Below are positions 13,101 through 26,130 of a stretch of 64,000 nucleotides of DNA, piece by piece; within the stretch, counting starts at the first letter, position 1; the number at the start of each line of letters is the position of its first letter. The translations under genes and the position numbers were made by a program. The stretch spans positions 36,022,001 through 36,086,000 of the forward strand of contig NC_088330.1 in the NCBI RefSeq assembly GCF_036884655.1, written 5' to 3'. The stretch is from Musa acuminata AAA Group (Eukaryota; Streptophyta; Magnoliopsida; Zingiberales; Musaceae). The notes under the pieces are model-generated. The model did no database searches and had not been told where the DNA came from. It saw only the letters and a program-made list of their open reading frames with translations.

Positions 13101-14060
13101 CCCATCCTCACATTTGATCAATTGAAGTCATTCTTTTTATTTCCCCCCTGTGTTCTATGAGTAGGAGAGGATCCCAACTCCAAAGACATCAAGATGGTGA
13201 TATATAATGGTGATAAAGGATCATTTGGTCGGTCAGTAATTGATGCAACCCATAGGCTCGCGAGAAATTGTTCGTTTCAGACAATGGACGTACCCGCACG
13301 ATTTTATCCTTTCGGAGCTTGTAAGCTTCAAAAGGCGTTTATGAGAGTAAGAGAGATCTGACGGATTTATGAACCCTTGGTTTCCATACTCCTATGACAA
13401 AATAGCTTTATCAAATGGAAATCTCTGTTAAAAAGAAAACTGCACCAACTCAAAGCAAACATTTCACTCTTATTGCTCATTGAGTATTTGATCATTATAG
13501 TGCAATGGACATTATGAAGTTTATCTTTTTATTGAAAAATAGGCAGAGTATTGAAATGAAAAAGTGTGAATACACGACCCAAACTCGCACCTAAACCCTG
13601 TCGAGTACGCATGCAGTGTAACCTTTGAATGGAAAGAGATGAAAAGTGTGAACAGAAAGAAACTCTATTTCAAGAACAGCTATGAATGATCCAACTGGAA
13701 AAGGAAAAAAAATCAAATGTTCAATGTTTAATATTAGATCGATCTAATGATATGAATGACATGGTATCATTGCTTTTATCCGTATGGGTTGGGTGTCAAG
13801 GATGTTACCCTGTAATTAACAGCTCCCTCAACCATCCCAAATCTTCGAATGCCTTTTTTTTTTCTCTTTTGGAAAAAAACTTTGAAAGTTTTCTCTTCGT
13901 CTTGCCTGGTAACTGCTGCATTATTTGAGTTTTTCTATCCACCCCCACATGTTTATAAAAGTGATGTTCTCCTGTTCTCCGTGCAAGTGTCCCTGTCCTA
14001 CCCACTTTAACAAAAAGAGAGAGAGAATCAAATATTGTCAATGAAAAGATCCAATTTTTC
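10171..14060. other. Intergenic, AT-rich, no gene seen
   Basis: Between the divergent CYP28 and receptor-kinase genes I find no frame with codon character, no conserved motif and no RNA gene. It contains AT-rich low-complexity DNA and, near 11060-11112, a possible LINE tail annotated separately. Confidence 0.55.
11062..11112 (-). mobile_element. Possible RTE-LINE 3' tail fragment
   Basis: Read on the minus strand this reads CACAATCGATCCCAAATAG, then TTAAGATTTTATG and an ATT-rich run. It resembles the 3' ends of the RTE-type LINE copies at about 47700 and 51741 (CCAAATAGTT followed by TTG or TTA runs). It is short, so low confidence. Confidence 0.35.
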
Positions 14061-14090
14061 AAAGAGAGAGAGAGAGAGAGAGAGAGAGAT
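14061..14090. repeat. (GA)n tract upstream of receptor-kinase gene
   Basis: An uninterrupted GA microsatellite of about 28 bases, roughly 130 bases before the kinase ATG. GA/CT tracts in plant leaders and core promoters are common and may bind GAGA-binding (BBR/BPC) proteins. That function is inferred. Confidence 0.8.
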
Positions 14091-14221
14091 TCAAACTGGC
14101 TTGCTCACCTTGGCTTCGTGATTTGGATCTCCCACCATTCTGCTCCTTCTTGTCTCTCCCACTGCCACTGGAGATCTCGCTGAAGGCTGCTTGCTGCCTT
14201 CTTTCTCGCGGGGGAAGAGGC

Positions 14222-16641
14222 ATGGGGAGGCCACCAACACCTCTCCCTCTCCCTTCAGTATGGGCCCTTACCTTCTGTCTGCTCATGTCTCTCGCCGACG
14301 CCGATGTCGACGGGTCTCCAGCGCTTTCTCCCGTGCCTTCCCCCTTCTCCTCGTTTCAGAACCAGCTATTTTTCCCATATCTCCGTTGTCTCTGGCGCCA
14401 TCTCCTGCAGGTACTCCCGTTCCTGGCCTTTTTGATGCTTTAACTTCTGTTACTCTGCTAAAAATCGCTCCTTTTTCCCCATGATCCCCTGGATTTAGAT
14501 CATCGCGAGTCAAGATCGTGGCTTTTTGATGCTATTCTCAGATGTTTGATTGCTCTTCCTCATCTATTTGAGAGCTTTTCCTTTTCTTTTCCTAAAGAGA
14601 TCAATCTTTTTTAGTATTTCTTTTAGATAAAGCATGTAAGCTTACAATCTAATTTTTGAAAAGCAGAGATGCAGACCATGGAAGAGGCACACCAACGCCA
14701 TTACCTCAAAGAGTTGACTGTGGCAGTCGTTCTGGCCTCCGTCGCGGTTCTCGCACTCATATCATCTGCACTCTGTGCTTGGATCGTTTGGAGGAGGAGC
14801 CGCCAATTGCTCGATTCCAAAGACATTGAAAGATCAGGTCCGCTTTCTGAAATCATCGGCGACGCCAAAATTGCAGCGATTGTTCTCTAATACTCTGATC
14901 ATTTGACGCCAAACAGATACTGCTGCCGGCGGACTCCCATTCGGCCCGATCTTGAGCAAGCTGAACTCCTTAAGGACGACAAGCAAGAAAGGGTTGCTGC
15001 CAATCATCGACTATGCTTTGTTAGAGTCAGCCACCAACAAGTTCAGCGAGGGTAACATCCTGGGAGAAGGAGGATTCAGCCATGTGTACAAAGCCAGCCT
15101 CAATGGGGAAGCTTTTGCTGCGGTGAAGAAACTAGACGGCGGCGGGCAGGATTGCGAGAGAGAATACGAGGTCAGAAATGTTAAGATCATACATAATCCA
15201 GCTTTATTCCTGTCTCTCCACTTTGACCAAATGCTTCTCTTTTCTGCTCATCAGAATGAGATCGAACTGCTTGGAAGGATTCGACATCCCAACATAGTCT
15301 CTCTTCTGGGATACTGTGTTCATGGAGAAACCCGAATGCTCGTTTACGAGTTGATGCAAAATGGATCCTTGGAAACGCAACTCCACGGTGCACTTATTCT
15401 CTACCCGTATTCCTATCAGAATGATACCAAAGCACAGAAAGCTTACACTTCATCGTCTTGTTTGTTTCACATCTCCAGGGCCATCCCATGGGTCAGCCTT
15501 ACCCTGGCATACTCGCATGAAGATTGCGCTTGATATAGCAAGGTTTGGTTCTTGACATGACGATGCCACCTCCCACTTCTAAGTAGCTATCTTTTCGATG
15601 GACTAATCACGATGCAATTTGCCAAGCAGAGGATTGGAGTACCTTCATGAGCACTGCAACCCACCAGTGATCCACAGAGATTTAAAATCATCCAATATAC
15701 TACTAGATTCCGACTTTAATGCCAAGGTAAATACGTTTCTATAGATGCTTCTTACCGAGTTCATCTCGAGTCTTGCTCTGCTCATATTTGCGGCATAGGA
15801 TGTGTTTTAGCAATGAATACCTTCTGGTTGCAGATTTCAGACTTCGGACTTGCAGTGATTGGCAGAAACCATAGCAAGGGTGGTTTGAAGGTTTCCGGCA
15901 CTCTTGGATATGTAGCTCCAGAGTACCTTTTAGATGGTACTCAATTCCTCCTCTTGTTCGGTCTCTGTATATTTTTTTCTCTCATAAAAAGGTATTAATT
16001 CGTTGTTGAAACAAGCAACTGATCTTACTAGTTCTTAGACGAAGAAAAAAGAACTAAATACTAGACATAAGACAGAAATAATGCTGAATTCTTTCAGGTA
16101 AGCTCACTGAGAAGAGTGATGTCTATGCATTTGGAATTGTACTGCTGGAGCTTCTGCTGGGAAGAAAACCAGTCGAGAAAATGGCACCATCTCAGTGCCA
16201 ATCGATTGTCGCTTGGGTATGATCTTTAGATTCATGAATGTGGCAGAAATATCAAAAGATCTTGCATCTGCTCCAAACCAGTGCTCAATGTTTGCAGTTG
16301 TTTGTCTTCAGGCAATGCCCCAGCTCACTGATAGATCAAAGCTTCCAAGTATAGTAGATCCAGTTATCAGGAACACGATGAACCTGAAACACCTATATCA
16401 AGTATGTTCTCCAACCTGATTCCTACTGCACATGAGCATATTTTTGTTTCCTCTAACAAATGGTGACATGGAACAGGTTGCTGCTGTTGCGGTACTTTGC
16501 ATCCAGCAGGAACCTAGTTACAGACCATTGATCACCGATGTGCTTCATTCCCTCATTCCTCTGGTGCCAGTAGAGCTTGGTGGAATGCTGAGAGTTGTAG
16601 AGCCATTACCAGGTGCAAACCAGAAATCTTCTGCTCACTGA
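14222..16641 (+). CDS. Receptor-like protein kinase, At1g80640 type
   Basis: Ten exons: 14222-14410, 14669-14837, 14917-15170, 15255-15387, 15479-15542, 15630-15726, 15834-15936, 16098-16216, 16312-16401 and 16477-16641. Exons 2-10 join in frame to 398 codons; with exon 1 the product is about 460 residues. Exon 1 gives a signal peptide ([17 protein letters not shown]) and a Ser/Pro-rich ectodomain. Exon 2 has a membrane span ([23 protein letters not shown]). Kinase motifs are complete: P-loop [13 protein letters not shown] lysine, helix-C Glu in [20 protein letters not shown] in ISDFGLA, and APE in VAPEYLLDG. It is therefore an RD kinase expected to be active. The C-terminus ([16 protein letters not shown]) is typical of the At1g80640 group, a poorly characterised family. 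The exon 2 donor is the weak GTCCGC. Exon 1 has a reading-frame ambiguity, described in the findings. Confidence 0.88.
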
Positions 16642-16874
16642 TTAGAAAGTTGGAATGGAAACCTTTTGAAGGTAGCAAACCTGCTAGCAACCGCAATTTC
16701 TGCTCTGGCATTCTCTTGTTCTCCCATTTCAAGCAACTCTAATTACCTGCAGAAAGATTTCCAATTTCAACTTAATTCAGGTGGTAGAGTTCAGAGGGAA
16801 TAACTTAAAGAGGAATAGTCCTTTTTCCCTTCAGTTGTGTTGTAAAAACCAATGCAGGTTTTTTTGCACTCAGA

Positions 16875-16880
16875 AATAAA
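16875..16880 (+). terminator. Poly(A) signal of the receptor-kinase gene
   Basis: AATAAA about 235 bases after the kinase stop codon, in a T-rich context. Spacing fits a plant 3' UTR. Confidence 0.5.
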
Positions 16881-19800
16881 CTGGTGCCTGTACAGGTGAA
16901 AGTTATTTGGACATGATTTTTACAGAAAATTTTCAGGAAACTACAACTTCACATCGTTAAGATGCAAATCAAGGAGTATAATTCTAAAGTTAGCAATTGA
17001 ACATGTTCCAATTACATAGAGTCATCCAACAATGTCTCTTTTATATATGAGATAAATTCAACTTTGGAGTTTTAAACCTAGTTTAAATTCTTTAGATGGC
17101 ATCTACTGGTGTGACATTTAGTAATCACCAACCAGGATTCTTGGATCAAATGTGTTATCATAGGCATACTGATAAAAAGGATCTATAATTCAGTCATTCA
17201 ATATTTACTAAGCTCATTGCTTCTGCGAGTGACAATTAACAGGAATTCATGAGTTAGTAAACACAAAATAAGTCTTCCAAGTTGTTTGAGATATGGAAGC
17301 TTGATGCTTTAAATTACCAATTAATTTGTATATCATTTCCACTAAGTTGTTTGAGATATGGAAGTTTGATGCTTTAAATTACCAATTAATTTGTATATCA
17401 TTTCCACCAAGTTGTTTGAGATATGGAAGTTTGATGCTTTAAACCACCAATTAATTTGTATATCAAATGCCAATGTCATCTTAATGGAGAAGATGGCTAT
17501 CTATTAGGTAAATCGAACATATCAAACTTTATGTTACAGGGAAAAGATGATCGGTAAAGGTAACCACTTTGAGGTTTTATTTCATTCCAATTGATCCCTG
17601 AAAATTGAATATTTGGCTAAGCTAGTCGCTCATGTTATAAATATTGTCCACATTCATTATAAATTGCCTCATCAGTGGAGCTAAGACTGTGTCAGATGAA
17701 TCTATATGCAGAGAACAATTCAGCAGTCTGCAGTTAACATGTCACTTCAACTTTAACATGTCATATTAGAAGACTGAAAGCTTATGATTAACTTTAGTTC
17801 TGCTTTTTCTTGACTGTGGTGTCTAAGTTTTACCTACCACTTTTCTGCCAAGGACTTCCCAACTTAAATGGTTCCCAGTAATCTATCATACTGCATCCTT
17901 CATTCTTTCATCATCAAGCATGCAGGAATATTACTATGATCCAAAATGCTGCTAGATCAGTTGAGATGTACAGAAAAAATACATGTCATAGAAGGCTGTC
18001 GACCAAGCAGAAAATGACATGCTTGACTACTGAACAGGTCTGAGAGCCTTATGGTGGTTAGAAGGAATTAGAAAATAATAGCCATGTGCCATGTGCCATG
18101 TGCTGCTGTGCATGAACATTCATACTATTAGACTCTATTCAATGGTAGTCGGTATGCTAATTTGAGAATGTATAAACAACCAATAGAGCTCAAGCTATCA
18201 ATTGTTTCTTACACAATCTACTGCAAGTACTCATATTGATAGTGCATTCATCACATTTACTATCATGAGATTTTAATCACCAACTCAAAAAGGAAAGCAT
18301 TTCATGCAGTGAAACCAATTATGAAGAGCTTGCTCTAGTTGGATTAGTATTATGTTTCAGACCACTGAGAAAATTTGTTGATCAACTTCATTCTGCTCGC
18401 TCTTCTATCATGAAATTCTCTTACATACACGCAGATCAACGTATTGACATTGGCCTTTGGCACTATAATTAGGTTCCTCTATTTCGAGATGGGTAATCAG
18501 GTTTTAGTCATGAAAACTGTATCTTTGTCTGCAGTGATAAAGCTACAAGCTCTCTCTCAGATTTTATATTGACAAGAATCTCTCTCTCAGATTTTATATT
18601 GATAAGGGCCCCGTGCATTGGACCATCATCACAGCATTTCATTGTACTGATGGTTGTGGAATCTTCCACGTAAATATATTACTACAAATCACCTATTTGA
18701 CTACCAACATAGCCTGATTATTTGAGGGAACATCTCCTTTATGGTATGTTACAAATCTGCTGGTTTTGTGCATTACCCTGTCTAAATCCAATTCCCTTGG
18801 CCCTTTAGGTCAAGGCAAGAACACTTGATTGTTCCCCGAAATTTAAGGGCTCATGCACTAGAGAATAAAACAGGAAGCACCATTTCTCTCATGATGTGTT
18901 TTCCCCACCTTCCAAAGTGCAAGCAGATGGACATTTAATTTATTATATATGCAAAATAATCCATAAATATAAATCTTACAGAACTTCTTTGGAGCTCTTT
19001 CACTCTTATTCCCGCTTAGAAGGTTGATTGTATGCTAACCTTCAACCTAGCTTCCTTGCTTGACATGCCAAAAACAGACATCTCTAAATGCATTTGCTTA
19101 TGGGAAACTATGACATTATTAAAAACATCAAGCAATTACTTCTTCAGTTGTCATTATTCCTAGTGTTACCTATCAAAGATGATTTAGAGAAGTTACTAAA
19201 GATTGCCTCATTTGGAGTCATTTCAATTTTATAAGCAATTACTTTTTCTCTCCCTCTTTCTATTTTTCCTTGATTTGACAATAAAAAAAACAAGAGAATA
19301 TGTGTATATTTTATTATTTCTGAAAACTACAATTTTATCGGTTAAGCGGTCCTAATCAAGAACATACATTGGAATTCTTTGTACAACTATTGAAGTCAAA
19401 ACAAGGAGCCCCTTTGATCGTGCCCTTTGGTTGAATGGAAAAAGGCCTGCCTAATTGATTTTAGTGGAACAAGGACACCGTCCAATTATGTATTATGGAA
19501 CAACCAGTTCCTTACTAGCATCTACTAGTCCTTGTTCACCTATCTGTCATCATGACATGTAAGGAAAAATTATCCACTGTCACCAACTCCTGAAAAATTG
19601 CTAAGATCATTGGAGTACATTAAACGCCATCACTTTGATTAAAGTAAATGAAACCGCAAGCATACATGGAAAATAATTATTCCATTGAAGGCCACAAGTG
19701 TTCTTTCTCTTTTGGTGATCATAGGCGTACGATTTGAGGCTTAGGCACAAGGACTGTGATAAAATCATTCTAAAAACATCACAAAGCCCATGAAAGTTGG

Positions 19801-20149
19801 ATATAATCCCATGGTGAAATAGATATACATGAAACTCAACATGACATCCATAAAGGATAATACACTGACATTTTTCAATCTTAGTTTCCAATCCTTGCTC
19901 CCTAAGAACAAAAGAATAACAGTAAAAAGAGAAATTAACATAGCCAATGACATCTTTATTCTCAGGTTTTCTTAATAATATTTTCCATTCTCAAATAAAG
20001 AAACTTCAAAATAGAATATCAACCAAGACTTAATCGAGATAGCATCATTCCAATTTATGATGTCAAGAAATGAGTGAATAATGATCCAAATTTAAATTAA
20101 AAAAAGCATATCAAGATCCTAAACCATCCCAAGATGCAAGTATACTCAC
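16881..20149. other. Intergenic, no gene seen
   Basis: AT-rich single-copy-looking DNA without a supported coding frame. It holds a three-copy 65-bp tandem repeat (own entry) and a smaller direct duplication at about 18551-18602, where a TCTCTCTCAGATTTTATATT unit occurs twice. Confidence 0.5.
17281..17475. repeat. 65-bp tandem repeat, three copies
   Basis: Units start with GTTGTTTGAGATATGGAAG at 17281, 17346 and 17411. Copies 1 and 2 are nearly identical and copy 3 diverges at its end. No function is apparent. Confidence 0.9.
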
Positions 20150-22264
20150 CTATGGCGTCCTCCTCGACACCCTAGCTTTGTGAGATGCCAAAGCCTACAC
20201 TTGGTGTTGTACCTGAGGAATAAGGAACAAGCGGATAAGGACTTCGAGCAATAAAGATAGGGTATGTGCATGACACGATGATTAGCTGATGGAGAGTAAA
20301 GCATTTATACCCACATATCTTGCATATCTCAGAATGTTATACGTAGGAAAGTTGAAAAAACTAGGGCAATAGATAGAGCCCATCATTATTTCATTTGCTT
20401 GAATTAGATAATAGAAAAAAGTTTTATTTTTTTGCTGAAATAGTAAGTCGTGTCAATTCCGATTCTTTCTGAACTGTGTAAGACTACCAAATCTCTCAAC
20501 AGTGATATTTGAATGGCAACTCATAGGAAGAGACATAAGCAAAGTTTCTTCACCATAGCAAGCCACTTCCTCCAACGTTTGGTAATCTTTTTTTATTTTC
20601 AGGTGGAATAACAGCATACTGATCACTAACAAGAACTCATTTTTAAACCATAATCTCCACATCATCTAAGGAGGTGCAATCAATCAGAAAGTTATCCCTA
20701 AACAAGTGCTAATTTTCACATCAACTGGCCAAAGAGAAATCAATAGTTTAATGGAGGAACAAAATAAGAATCCAGGAGTAGTACCTGCAATGGGTTAGAG
20801 TGGGTTAGAGAAGAGGTTTCAAGAGCCAATCTCTCAACCTCATGATTGAATCCCCATTATCCTTCTCTCGCAATTCCTGAAGTCACTGTATAAAGGGAAA
20901 CATAATCCATAGATGGAGTAAAAAGAGGAAACATAAGATAGACGAGGCTCAGATATGCTCCCTATTGACATCATTCTCTGCATGTCTCCCATCTCTATGG
21001 GTGTGACATGAAGGATATGGCTGCAACGGTTGCCAACCGCAGAGCAGCAGACCATCCAATTGAATTGCCATAAAAATATAAATCACAACCCTATAATAAG
21101 AAAGAAATGGGTATGTCAAGGCATCAAAAACCCTAAACCATGACCAACAGTAACACAATGCAGAGAATTAACCAGATGGGCAAAATCATCATAGCCTCAA
21201 GAAAAAAAAAGAGAGAGAAAAAAAAGCAGGCAGCAGTAGTTGGATCCCCTCCATGACAGTCCATCTCCATTCTACTCCCTGATTTCCAGGGTTATATATG
21301 CATAAAAAGAAAAGGTCCAATACAAATTCATAGACAAATATCACAAGCATTCAGAAATCAAGAATATATTTTTCATAAAAAAATCAATTAAATAAGCATA
21401 CAGTTCTAAGTAAATTATAACATCCTGCTATTTGCATACGAGAACTTAGATGATGAGATTCATATACAAATGTAGCAAGAAGTGGCTTGAGGCAAACAGA
21501 ATAAACCTCTAATTCATCACTCTAGTGTGGAATTGAGTAGCAACTCTGAAAAAGAGATCTAAATATCGAATAGAGGAAAATTAGCCTTCACCATGGTCAC
21601 CATTTCCTCCACCAGTGGGCATGCCTTTCTGTTTTTCAAATGATTAATAGTCATATGAACTATAAGAATTTATTTATTTTATTAGGATAGTCTCCACTAC
21701 ATCAAGTTTTAGTTTCAACTAACAAAATATGTGTGAAAACATCAAAAGCTGATGTGGGCTGGAAATCTGAGACATGCTCTATAAAATCACATGAAACAAA
21801 AAACAAATCCTAGAAATTTAATGAATTCTTCAAAATTCAAAAAGAAAATAAAATAGAAAGACGATATTATCTCAATCATAACAAAGTGATCAATGTTGTT
21901 CAGTTTCCGAATCAATCGGGATTGAGAAAACAATCATGCTTGTTAATTATCAATCCATATCCTCCCTCTTGAACTCCAAGGTCATTTGCAGCATAACATC
22001 ACCTAATTGGATAGGCCTTAATAGGATGAAGAAAGCACAGGAGCGAAGGTTCGGAAAAGCCCTTCTATATATGTTGTATCTGCATATTAAACTACGAAGA
22101 GTTTTAGGACATCGTTAGAATCATTGTCAAGAGAAAAACAATACATGGAAAACAGAATAAGGAATAAGCGCAGAAAGAAAAGCCGCCTCACCGTCGGTAT
22201 CATTCTCTCCCTCTCCCATCCCTGCAGTGTAACATGTCTGCCGCAAAGCAGGAAGGCCATCCAT
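20150..22264 (-). other. Candidate spliced minus-strand transcript encoding a very short peptide
   Basis: A minus-strand ATG at 22264 begins a 73-base exon (22192-22264; MDGLPALRQTCYT...) ending at a consensus donor GTGAGG. A 63-base segment at 20150-20212 has a good acceptor (CCTCAG) and a good donor (GTGAGT). Joining them keeps the frame for about 13 more residues, then a stop, giving roughly 37 residues. Other acceptors exist between them (for example before 20784). The upstream 22440-22790 is GC-rich, as expected of a promoter and leader. I recognise no homolog. It could be a non-coding transcript or chance splice signals. Confidence 0.22.
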
Positions 22265-22922
22265 GTCGCCTGGCCATGAGGCTACGGATTTCAGGCCCAG
22301 AATAAGGAGGTCGAGTTAGGGAGTGGAGCAGTGAGTCGAGGCATCAACATCCTACTTCCTACGAACCCCAACTCCTGAGCAACGACGAAGCCTTCATATG
22401 ATTCCGTAAAGCTAAACGGGCGGAATCATCATCGTCTAAGCCAAAGAAAGAAAGAGAGAAAGAACAGAGGGACTCGGTAAACTTGCCCTTGCATCAATCG
22501 GAGGAAGAAGGCAGAAGGGCTCACATCCCTTCTCCCTCTCCGCTTCTTCCTCCCCTTAATAGGCCACGGTCACTCGAGCAGACCGGCCATGAGTACAAGG
22601 GCAGCGTAATCATTGCCATTGACCATCGTCGCATCTCGAGATGATGACGGCGGGGAGTAGGAAGAGGAGTTGGGATCCTCGCCAATTCGTGCCGAGGGAA
22701 CCAAGATACGAAGTGCCATCGACTTGGGAAGGAAGCCACAAACCCTGACGCCGCGATCCGTGTGCCCGTCTCCCGCGAGCTTACTTCGGATCAGCGCCTA
22801 CCCACATAATGGTGACAACTTGACCGGACCGGCGAATGGGGGGAACGAGTGCATCGTGTATTCAAAACAAAAAAAAAAGGAAATTACATACTTATCCCTA
22901 AATATTAATGATTTTTTTACTT

Positions 22923-22966
<44 letters not shown>

Positions 22967-23957
22967 AAACACAAAAGAATTACCACTATACTCGTTAATA
23001 TCAATTTAGGGTATCTAATATATATATACATGGTTTGAGACCACATACTTCACAATACTAAGAACAAGAGTTGATTAGAGATATACTTGATAAGATCCAT
23101 TCCATATTCTGATTTAATTTAAAAAAATAATAATATAGAGTTAAAAGATTTGTGTATCAAAGATTTTATATAAATATATGGGTTTTTTATGAATAAAATA
23201 TTTAATTACTTACTTTTAGTTTATAATTATCCTATAATAAATATTTTCTTTGAATTGTCAAATGTTACTGAAGCATGAAAAATCATTTAAAATATCGAGA
23301 GCTAATAATGATATCACATGATAATTATGCATCCCACTAGGTCTTAGCGTGTAAGGTTGACTTGGCATCAAGTGGCACCCGAATATCCACATGTCATTAT
23401 TCATATATCAATATTTTATTAATATCTATAAAAACATAAAAAATAATTAATTAATTAGTAAATTTAATTTAATAAAACTATAATAATATTAATTAACTTG
23501 GTTTTATTGGATCGAAGTTAATTGAGGTGAAGTGACTTATATGAAAGATTTAAACGTTAATGAAACACACATATTACCTTACTACCTACATGTATCCCTA
23601 CTTAGTTTGTACGAATTTGTCTACCAGGAATCAATCAAGAAACGTTTTGAAGCTCAAATCATGGAGGGAGCTTCCTTTTGGACCATTGTTATTCCAAGTG
23701 GTGGCGCTAGGGTTCTACCTGAACACAAGTTGAAGCAAGAACCAAACTCTTCAGATTTGTTTGTGCCTTGAAGTCCTGGATTCTACTCCTCATTGCTGCC
23801 CAGTTCGATTCGGAACTTCTCCTCCTTCTGAATCAAAGTTCTTTTTTGCGCCAGCACTCCTCCAACTCTTCATCACCCTCGAAGAGAAGAGCCATCACTT
23901 TTGTTGCGATCCTGACGACTCGAGATCGACTACTGCAGTATTGGGATGCAGAGACTA
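22265..23957. other. GC-rich putative leader/promoter, then AT-rich filler
   Basis: 22265-22860 is CpG-rich with CT/GA-rich stretches, unlike the surrounding DNA. It may be the promoter and leader of the minus-strand candidate transcript. 22860-23950 is AT-rich with a (TA)n microsatellite and no supported gene. Confidence 0.4.
22925..22963. repeat. (TA)n microsatellite
   Basis: About 39 bases of pure TA repeat. Confidence 0.95.
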
Positions 23958-25104
23958 ATAGGATTGGCAAAGGTTTTCTTCCAATGGGTAATTACAAGGG
24001 AGAACACGTTTACGTTTCGTCCTTGGTTAATGACCTTCGTCTTGCCCGCGCAAGTAGGGAGCGAAGGAGCATCTACGTAAGCTCTTGAACAAAGACTTCA
24101 GTTCCAGACTTGGGCTTACAGCATCGAGACCGTCGCTCTTCCTCTTCACTGAGAGGCGAGCGAGATCGATCGGGACCCACTTTTAGAAGAGGTGGTGGGT
24201 CAAAAGATCGAACACCTGGTAGCTTCTTAGTCTCTTCGGGCGCCCGAACGAGCTCGTCCTCGCCGTCGATATGCCTAGACCAAACCCCACACTGGCGTCG
24301 TTGAGATCTGCGAAATGGTCATGATGGACGGCTACGAACAATCTGCAACGCGTGCGCATGGATGATAGGTTGCTCTCCGGTTAGCCATGACGAACGTCAC
24401 GTCGCGACGGTGACTGGCACGACTCTCACGGGCAAGGCAATAGATATGGATCTTATGCATCGCACGACTTAGACCACGACAGTTTGATATGGCTCGATGG
24501 TTAGGAGAGAGGAGAGAGGGGAGGGCGAATCGCGACTAAAGTTGCGGATAAGATACTATTCTGGTCTTGCGTCCTTATAGCTATGACGTACGTATAATGG
24601 AAGCAAGAGTGACGCAAGTGCCCACGACAAACATATTGCATGGTTTCGGACAAGAATAGCAGTAGTTGTTGTCAAGAACAACAAAAAGCGATTCCATTAA
24701 GTACGTCTTTTCTTCCGAAAGATTCTATTTCATCTCATGGAAGGAAAAAAGGAGAGGAGAAATGGCACCATAAAGTATAGAAGAATCCCAGGAGAAAAAG
24801 TGGTGGGAACAAAATAGCAGTCATAAAGGCAGAAGGGCAAAAATAATTGGGCAATTTATCAGAAAAGCCCATAGTATTAGGTTTTTATCAAATCATGCCC
24901 TTATATATGATTTTTTCTCAAGGAACACTTTTTTTTAAAAAAAAATTATAATAATTTTGAATCAAGCTATTTCAAACAAAAGATGGGTCGGTTCGATCCG
25001 AAATGAACGATTAGATCAGATCGAACTTTGTTAAATTTATGAGTAAGTGAAACTCGAGCGTAATTTTTTAGGATATTTTTATTAAATTAATCTATTCTTT
25101 TTTC

Positions 25105-26130
25105 CAAAACTATTAGTATATCATTTTAAAATATTTAATAATATTTTTATTATTTTAGGGTGAATAAAATTTCAAAAGAGTATTTTTAGATTGAATCGAT
25201 GATCAAATGTAATTAAATCTTCATCAAATTTATCTAAATTCTTCAGATCTACTAGGGTAAAATAGTAGTATATTTAGTATTTTTTATTTTTGTATAAATT
25301 TAGAACGAATAGGATATTCTTGGTTGAATATGTGATCGTGTGTGACTATTTGAATTTTCATTAATCCTATATAAACTTCTTTTGAACTACTATAGTGAGA
25401 TGTTAATTTATTATTATCACTTTTTCTATTTTCGTATGAATTTAGGGTGACTAAACTTTGAATAAGATATTTTATGTTTAATCTGTGATCGAGTATAACA
25501 CTTTAAATTTTTATCAAATTTATCCAAACTTGTTCTAAACTACTAGAATGAGATGCTAATACATATATTATTATTTTATTTATTTTATAAATTATATTTT
25601 TTTATTGAGTTTATGATTGAGTGTAACTCGAGTATAGTTTTTTGAATTTTCATCAAACATATCTAAACTTTCTTTGAACTATTAGAATAAGATATTAATA
25701 TACTATTGTCTTCTTTATTTAATTACGAATTTAAAATAATTAATTTTTAAGATATAATTTTTTATTAAATCTGTGATTTAGTATAATATTTGAATTTTCA
25801 TCAAACCTACCCAAACTTCTCTTAAACTACTAAGGTGACATGTAGTATTTATATATATATATAAATTTAGGATGATTAATTTGTGAAATATAGTATTTTT
25901 GTATTGAGTATGTGATGGAGAGTAGTTTGAGTTAATTTTAATTAAACCAATGCAACCTTCTCTAGAGCTATTGGCATGTGATTTTAAGATATATAGTATT
26001 ATTTTTTTAATTTCGTATAAGTTTAAGGTAATTAAGTTTTCGAATATGATTTTTTGGGTTGATTATATAATCAAGTTTAACTCAAATTAATTTTAACAAA
26101 TCAATATAAACTTATTTTGGAACTACTAGC
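25105..26130. repeat. Degenerate tandem array, period about 140-155 bp (unit A)
   Basis: A motif close to GAACTACTAGNGTGAGAT recurs at about 25109, 25249, 25386, 25538, 25678, 25826, 25968 and 26122. Between occurrences the order is constant: TTTTATTTTCGTATGAATTTAGGGTGA, a T-rich stretch, then a GTGATCGAGTGTAAC-like and a TTTTCATCAAA-like box. The copies are strongly diverged and AT-rich, like an old satellite-type array. It lies 1.5-2.5 kb upstream of the MIR156 hairpin. Confidence 0.8.
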
